From: QHXW01 sp963768075
Lineage (GTDB): Bacteria; Acidobacteriota; Terriglobia; Bryobacterales; Bryobacteraceae
NCBI GenBank assembly: GCA_963768075.1
Contig: CAVYHD010000040.1
Span: 186,001-250,000, forward strand
Direction: 5' to 3'
DNA length: 64,000 bases
Below are positions 60,389-64,000 of the stretch, one piece after another. The position numbers and the translations under genes are program-made. The first letter of the stretch is position 1. The number at the start of each line of letters is the position of its first letter. The notes beneath the pieces are model-generated. The model did no database searches. It was given only the letters and a program-made list of their open reading frames with translations, and was not told the origin of the DNA.

Positions 60389-61789
60389 ATGAGCGAATCC
60401 GAGCAACAGTCCAATCGAGCAGCCCGGGCTATCGCCTTGTCCAGCCGCCTGGTACTGCTCGCGGGATTCGGGGGGCTGCTGCTCTTGATGGGATTTGCCG
60501 GAGTCGACAGTCTTCAGACACTGCGGCAGATTCAGGAAAACAATGATGACATTCGTGAGGACTTCCTCTCGCGGACCAGAGTGCTGGAGCAGATTCGGTC
60601 GGACCTTTACCTCTCTGGCACCTACGTTCGGGACTACGTGCTGGAGCCCGAGAGCCAGAAGGCGGAAGACCATCGTCTAAGTCTGGTACAGACCCGAAAC
60701 GAGATGGAATTCGCTCTGCAGAAGTATAAGGCGCTGCTGAACAAGCAGGAATTAGGTCCATTTCACAGCCTGACCGAAGAGTTGACGGGCTACTGGAAGG
60801 TGCTGGAGCCGGTGCTGCTTTGGAACGCCACTCAAAGACGAGAGCATGGGTACACTTTTCTGCGGGACGAAGTCTTTCCACGGCGTACGGCCATGCTGCA
60901 CATCGCCGACCAAATCGCCCGCCTCAACGAGTCTCAGTTGACTGCGGGTAAGGAAAAGATGGCCCAGACCTTCTCTGAGTTCCGCCGGCGCCTGGTCGTT
61001 ACCATCGGGTTGACCATTGGCGTGGGTCTTCTCTTGGCAGCCTTCAGCATGAGCAAGATTTTGCGCCTTGAGGCTGAAACCGCGATTCGCTATGACGAAA
61101 TCGGCACGGCGCGCGCGGAGCTGAAACAGCTCTCAGCCCGTCTGGTAGAGGCACAGGAAAATGAGCGCCGTTCCATTTCCCGCGAGTTACACGACGAGGT
61201 CGGTCAGGCGCTTACCGGCATTCGGGTCGAGTTAGCCACCCTATCGCGCATGATCCGCAACAAAGAGTTAGACGGGCTGGACGTAAAAGTAGACGAGATA
61301 AAGGAGATGGTTGAGGATTCGGTCGGAGTTGTGCGGAATATGGCGCTGTTGTTGCGGCCCTCCATGCTGGACGACTTGGGCCTGGTCCCGGCCCTGCAGT
61401 GGCAAGCGCGCGAAGTATCCAGGAGGACAGGAGTGCGGGTGAAAGTGGCGGCGGATGGAGTTTCCGAGGACCTGCCGGAAGACCATAAGACCTGTATCTA
61501 TAGGATCGCGCAAGAAGCCCTTCATAACTGCGTGCAACACTCCGAAGCCCGTGTAGTCAGAGTAACGGTACAGCAGGAGGCAAGCCGGATTTTGCTCGCC
61601 ATCCAGGACGACGGAAAAGGCTTTGATGCAAAACAAGAGAGTGGCATGGGGCTACTAGGCATGCAGGAACGGGTCAGTCACCTGGGGGGCACATTCTCTG
61701 TTGAATCCCTGCCAGGACATGGTGCGATTGTGTGCATCGTTCTGCCCCTGACGAATTCCATCCAAGACCAGCTACAAGTCGCCCCATGA
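60389..61789 (+). CDS. Membrane sensor histidine kinase, NarL/HisKA_3 subfamily
   Basis: 466 residues from ATG 60389; earlier in-frame ATGs exist at 60239 and 60290 but encode no plausible domain. Helix 1 (residues 20-40), an extracytoplasmic four-helix-type sensor of about 160 residues (chemoreceptor/CHASE3-like), helix 2 (201-220), then HisKA_3 with H268 in RRSISRELHDEVGQ, and HATPase_c (YRIAQEALHNCVQHSEA, AIQDDGKGFD, GMGLLGMQERVSHLGG). Coupled by ATGA to the following response regulator. Sensor ligand unknown. Confidence 0.92.
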   Translation: MSESEQQSNRAARAIALSSRLVLLAGFGGLLLLMGFAGVDSLQTLRQIQENNDDIREDFLSRTRVLEQIRSDLYLSGTYVRDYVLEPESQKAEDHRLSLVQTRNEMEFALQKYKALLNKQELGPFHSLTEELTGYWKVLEPVLLWNATQRREHGYTFLRDEVFPRRTAMLHIADQIARLNESQLTAGKEKMAQTFSEFRRRLVVTIGLTIGVGLLLAAFSMSKILRLEAETAIRYDEIGTARAELKQLSARLVEAQENERRSISRELHDEVGQALTGIRVELATLSRMIRNKELDGLDVKVDEIKEMVEDSVGVVRNMALLLRPSMLDDLGLVPALQWQAREVSRRTGVRVKVAADGVSEDLPEDHKTCIYRIAQEALHNCVQHSEARVVRVTVQQEASRILLAIQDDGKGFDAKQESGMGLLGMQERVSHLGGTFSVESLPGHGAIVCIVLPLTNSIQDQLQVAP

Positions 61790-62436
61790 ATATCATTCGA
61801 ATTCTGTTAGCGGACGACCACACAGTCGTTCGCAAGGGGCTCTGTCTCCTGCTTGAGAGCCATCCAGGATTCAAGGTGATCGCCGAGGCATCCAACGGAC
61901 GGGAAGCGGTCGCGATGGCGGAAGCCCACAAACCTGACGTCGCGGTCCTGGATGTTGCGATGCCAATGCTAAACGGCATCGAAGCTGCCCGGCAGATTGC
62001 CGATAGGTTGCCGAAGACCGCGATTGTCTTTCTCAGTATGCATTCCGACGAAGCTTATGTGCTTAAAGCTCTGAAGTCTGGAGCCAAGGCATATCTGTTG
62101 AAGGATTCCGCCGAGTACGATTTGATCAACGCGATCAAAGCTGTCACCGAGGGAAAGGCTTTCTTCAGTCCCGCCATTAGCAAAATGCTTGTGGAGGATT
62201 ACATGCGCCAGATGCGCGAACGGGAAGTCGAAGATAGCTACGAACTGCTGACCACGCGCGAACGGGAGATTCTGCAATTGTTTGCTGAAGGGAAGCCGGC
62301 AAAGGAGATCGCCTCTATTTTGGATTTGAGCCTTTACACGGTTGAGACTCACCGGAACAACATTTTTCAGAAGTTAAACCTGCACAGTGTGGCGGAATTG
62401 ATCCTCTATGCCGTGCGCAAGGGCGTCATCAGCTGA
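61786..62436 (+). CDS. NarL/FixJ-type response regulator
   Basis: 216 residues from ATG 61786, within the stop of the kinase gene. Standard receiver: D10/D11 in ILLADDH, phospho-acceptor D56 in VAVLDVAMP, K106 in AYLLKDS. LuxR HTH from about 148 (LLTTREREILQLFAEGKPAKE, DLSLYTVETHRNNIFQKLNL). The cognate regulator of the preceding kinase. Targets unknown, although proximity to the efflux operon is suggestive. Confidence 0.93.
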   Translation: MNIIRILLADDHTVVRKGLCLLLESHPGFKVIAEASNGREAVAMAEAHKPDVAVLDVAMPMLNGIEAARQIADRLPKTAIVFLSMHSDEAYVLKALKSGAKAYLLKDSAEYDLINAIKAVTEGKAFFSPAISKMLVEDYMRQMREREVEDSYELLTTREREILQLFAEGKPAKEIASILDLSLYTVETHRNNIFQKLNLHSVAELILYAVRKGVIS

Positions 62437-62481
62437 TTGCGCTGGCCACTTTCCTACCGCCAGCGGCATGTCCTTTACCCC

Positions 62482-63456
62482 TCAGGTCCCGGCCCGTGGC
62501 CGCTCCGTGATCGTGATCGAATTCCGCAGCCGGAAGTCGATACGTGTCTCAGCCGGTAAGGAGACTGTTTTGCTTCGGGTAGCGGCCGCACCTCCCGCTC
62601 CTGCCGCAGTGCCCGCCGCCGCTCCGATACCTGCGCCCTTGCCGCCGCCTGCCATCGCGCCTATGGCTGCGCCGATCACCGTCCCCGCGATAACCTTCGC
62701 CGCGCTTTCTCCGGTCGAAGCCTCCGCGTGCTTCTCAAAAGTCTCGGTTTCAATTGCGATACGCTGCCCGTCCGAGGTCTTCAACTGTGTCAGGACGAGG
62801 GCCAGATCGGATTTCCCCTTCCCGACGCCTGCGCGCTGTGCATCGACGACCTTACCCTCGAGCCGCGCACCGCGTTCGGCAATCACCCAGCCGTCCACGA
62901 CGAGCGGCTGGTCAAGCGTCGCGCTGATTCCGTCCCCCGTCGAGTTGCGATCACTTGACAAGCGTTCCACCGTGCGCACCGGAATCAGCGTCCCGGCCTT
63001 GAGCGTCACTTGCAGGGGTGGCGGAGCCGGGGGCGCCGGAGCGGCCGCCACTGGCTCCGGACGCTCGACCGCTTCCGGTTGCTGGATCCGAGCGGGCGCT
63101 TCTGTTTCCTGCGGTGGCGCAACCGCATGCTCCGGCGCCGCGACCGCAGGAGGCGTGTCTGCGGCTGGCTCCTCATTCCGAGCGACCATCATCGGTTGCT
63201 CTCGATGCGCCTTGTGAACTTGACGCGGTTTTTCGCTGGCTTTCGGAGTCCTCGGCTCGACGATGGGCGCGGGATTTGGCGGTTCCGCCGGCGGCGATGG
63301 CGCCTCATGGGGCTCGACTGGCGCCGGTTGAGCCGGTTGCGCTACAGGCGCTGCCGCCGTTACCTGGGCCATGTTGCGGCTGATCTGCCATTTCATGAAC
63401 AGCCCGCCGGCCACCGCCGAGACGGCCACGAGAATCGCCACTTGAAGGGGCTTCAT
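62482..63456 (-). CDS. Membrane-anchored Pro/Ala-rich protein with a beta-rich C-terminal domain
   Basis: 324 residues from ATG 63456, with GGAGGA 5 nt upstream. N-terminal helix (LQVAILVAVSAVAGGLFM), then about 120 residues rich in Pro, Ala and Glu, like a periplasm-spanning linker. The C-terminal domain opens LQVTLKAGTLIPVRTVERLSSDRNSTGDGISATLDQPLVVDGWVIAERGARLEGKV, resembling the TrbI/VirB10 beta-barrel repeat, and holds a Gly/Ala stretch (AAIGAMAGGGKGAGIGAAAG) that looks like a glycine-zipper membrane helix. Not part of a conjugation cluster. Function unknown; common in Acidobacteria as far as I can recall. Confidence 0.75.
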   Translation of the reverse strand: MKPLQVAILVAVSAVAGGLFMKWQISRNMAQVTAAAPVAQPAQPAPVEPHEAPSPPAEPPNPAPIVEPRTPKASEKPRQVHKAHREQPMMVARNEEPAADTPPAVAAPEHAVAPPQETEAPARIQQPEAVERPEPVAAAPAPPAPPPLQVTLKAGTLIPVRTVERLSSDRNSTGDGISATLDQPLVVDGWVIAERGARLEGKVVDAQRAGVGKGKSDLALVLTQLKTSDGQRIAIETETFEKHAEASTGESAAKVIAGTVIGAAIGAMAGGGKGAGIGAAAGTAAGAGGAAATRSKTVSLPAETRIDFRLRNSITITERPRAGT

Positions 63457-63561
63457 GCTTCCTCCGTAACGGTTGCAATATTCCTTAACCACCAAGACGC
63501 GCGCCGCGCCGCTTCCGTTTCTACCGTCCCAACCGCTAAAATATAGAAAACCCAAGTCGCG

Positions 63562-64000
63562 ATGACAAGTTTCCCCTCCAGGTTCGACATCGGAAGCGTG
63601 CGCATTGCACCAGCGACGGTGCTCGCACCCATGGCCGGCGTCACCGACACCGTGTTTCGCCGCTTCATCCGCTCGCTCGGCGCGTGCGGGCTGATCATGA
63701 CCGAGTTCACCAGCTCGCATGGCGTCAGCGCCTCCCTGCGCTCGCACAAGCCCACCCGAACGCTGAAATATCTGGCGTTCGAGCCAGAAGAACACCCCAT
63801 TTCCGCACAGCTTTTTGGCGCCGATCCAGAGGTGATGGCCGACGCCGCTCGCGTCTGCCAGGATCTCGGCTTCGACATCCTCGATATCAACTTCGGCTGC
63901 CCGGTGAACAAAGTAGTGAAGTGCAATGGCGGCTCGGGGTTGCTCCGCGACCTGCCACTGGTCGAGCGCCTCCTTCGGACGGTGCGAGCAGCGATTCAGA
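63562..64000 (+). CDS. dusB: tRNA-dihydrouridine synthase (dusB-type), 3' partial
   Basis: 146 complete codons from ATG 63562 to the window end, no stop. The FMN-binding TIM barrel begins VLAPMAGVTDTVFRRFIRSLGA; EFTSSHGVS, HPISAQLFGADPEVMADAA and FDILDINFGCPVNKVVKCNGGSGLLRD follow. The last phrase is the Dus signature with the catalytic Cys expected in the K-C-N-G-G-S-G segment. Reduces uridines in the D-loop of tRNAs. The dusB order with a two-component pair upstream is not conserved to my knowledge. About 60% of the gene lies outside the window. Confidence 0.92.
   Translation, partial: MTSFPSRFDIGSVRIAPATVLAPMAGVTDTVFRRFIRSLGACGLIMTEFTSSHGVSASLRSHKPTRTLKYLAFEPEEHPISAQLFGADPEVMADAARVCQDLGFDILDINFGCPVNKVVKCNGGSGLLRDLPLVERLLRTVRAAIQ

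Overview
The window is GC-rich chromosomal DNA (low GC only around 6890-6960) with densely packed genes, many joined by 4-nt ATGA/GTGA overlaps. Gene content suggests an Acidobacteriota chromosome, probably from the Bryobacterales/Solibacter side: LpxD and a lipopolysaccharide-type outer membrane, an NAD-type isocitrate dehydrogenase, a protein beginning MCDYSLHGLPNRLA, paired GMC oxidoreductase/gluconate-dehydrogenase-subunit-3 genes, and secreted beta-rich proteins. This placement is inferred from family recognition, not from a marker gene. I saw no rRNA, tRNA, CRISPR array, transposase, integrase or phage gene. || 1-6.8 kb: a 5'-truncated exported protein, then a minus-strand block (LamG protein, Tat-signal SelA-fold PLP enzyme, Gfo/Idh/MocA dehydrogenase) facing a plus-strand GMC dehydrogenase plus Tat-signal small subunit, and a small secreted-protein gene broken by one in-frame TGA. 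7-13.4 kb: a 7-TM protein, a NarL-type kinase/regulator pair, two related coiled-coil membrane proteins, and an orphan LuxR-type regulator whose receiver lacks the acidic pair, with two copies of a 16-bp palindrome upstream. 13.8-26.5 kb is housekeeping: lpxD, LOG protein, HAMP-PP2C phosphatase, nnrE/nnrD fusion, tsaE, enoyl-ACP-reductase-like SDR, a PilT-like ATPase, gap, NAD-isocitrate dehydrogenase, ubiE/menG and aroB. || 26.6-35.9 kb is one ten-gene plus-strand operon: GYF-zinc ribbon-RDD, B-box membrane protein, membrane protein, second B-box membrane protein (apparently starting at ATT), DUF4129, DUF4350, MoxR ATPase, DUF58, SpoIIM-like and RDD. Its core is the known MoxR/DUF58/DUF4129/DUF4350/SpoIIM/RDD membrane-ATPase neighbourhood of unknown function; the zinc-finger and GYF proteins at the front look like an uncharacterised extension. 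It is the best candidate for an undescribed system here. || 36-46 kb: an MFS transporter and a second carbohydrate locus (exported AGE epimerase, second GMC/subunit-3 pair, two Tat-signal TIM-barrel sugar isomerases, alpha/beta hydrolase, SDR, enolase-superfamily dehydratase). With the 1-6.5 kb block this suggests periplasmic oxidation of sugars or glycosides at the ring, possibly to 3-keto sugars, then cleavage or isomerisation. 46-54 kb: orphan purS, glmS (apparently leaderless), yjbQ, a methyltransferase, secreted proteins, tatA, a degenerate receiver protein and an RraA-like gene. || 54-60 kb: a tripartite RND efflux operon whose adaptor is intact but whose pump (3' third) and TolC-like gene carry at least twelve frameshifts within 2.3 kb and no internal nonsense codons in the restored frame, so either very recent decay or local consensus error. 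60.4-62.4 kb: a second NarL-type kinase/regulator pair. The window ends with a Pro/Ala-rich membrane-anchored protein and the 5' part of a dusB-type tRNA-dihydrouridine synthase.
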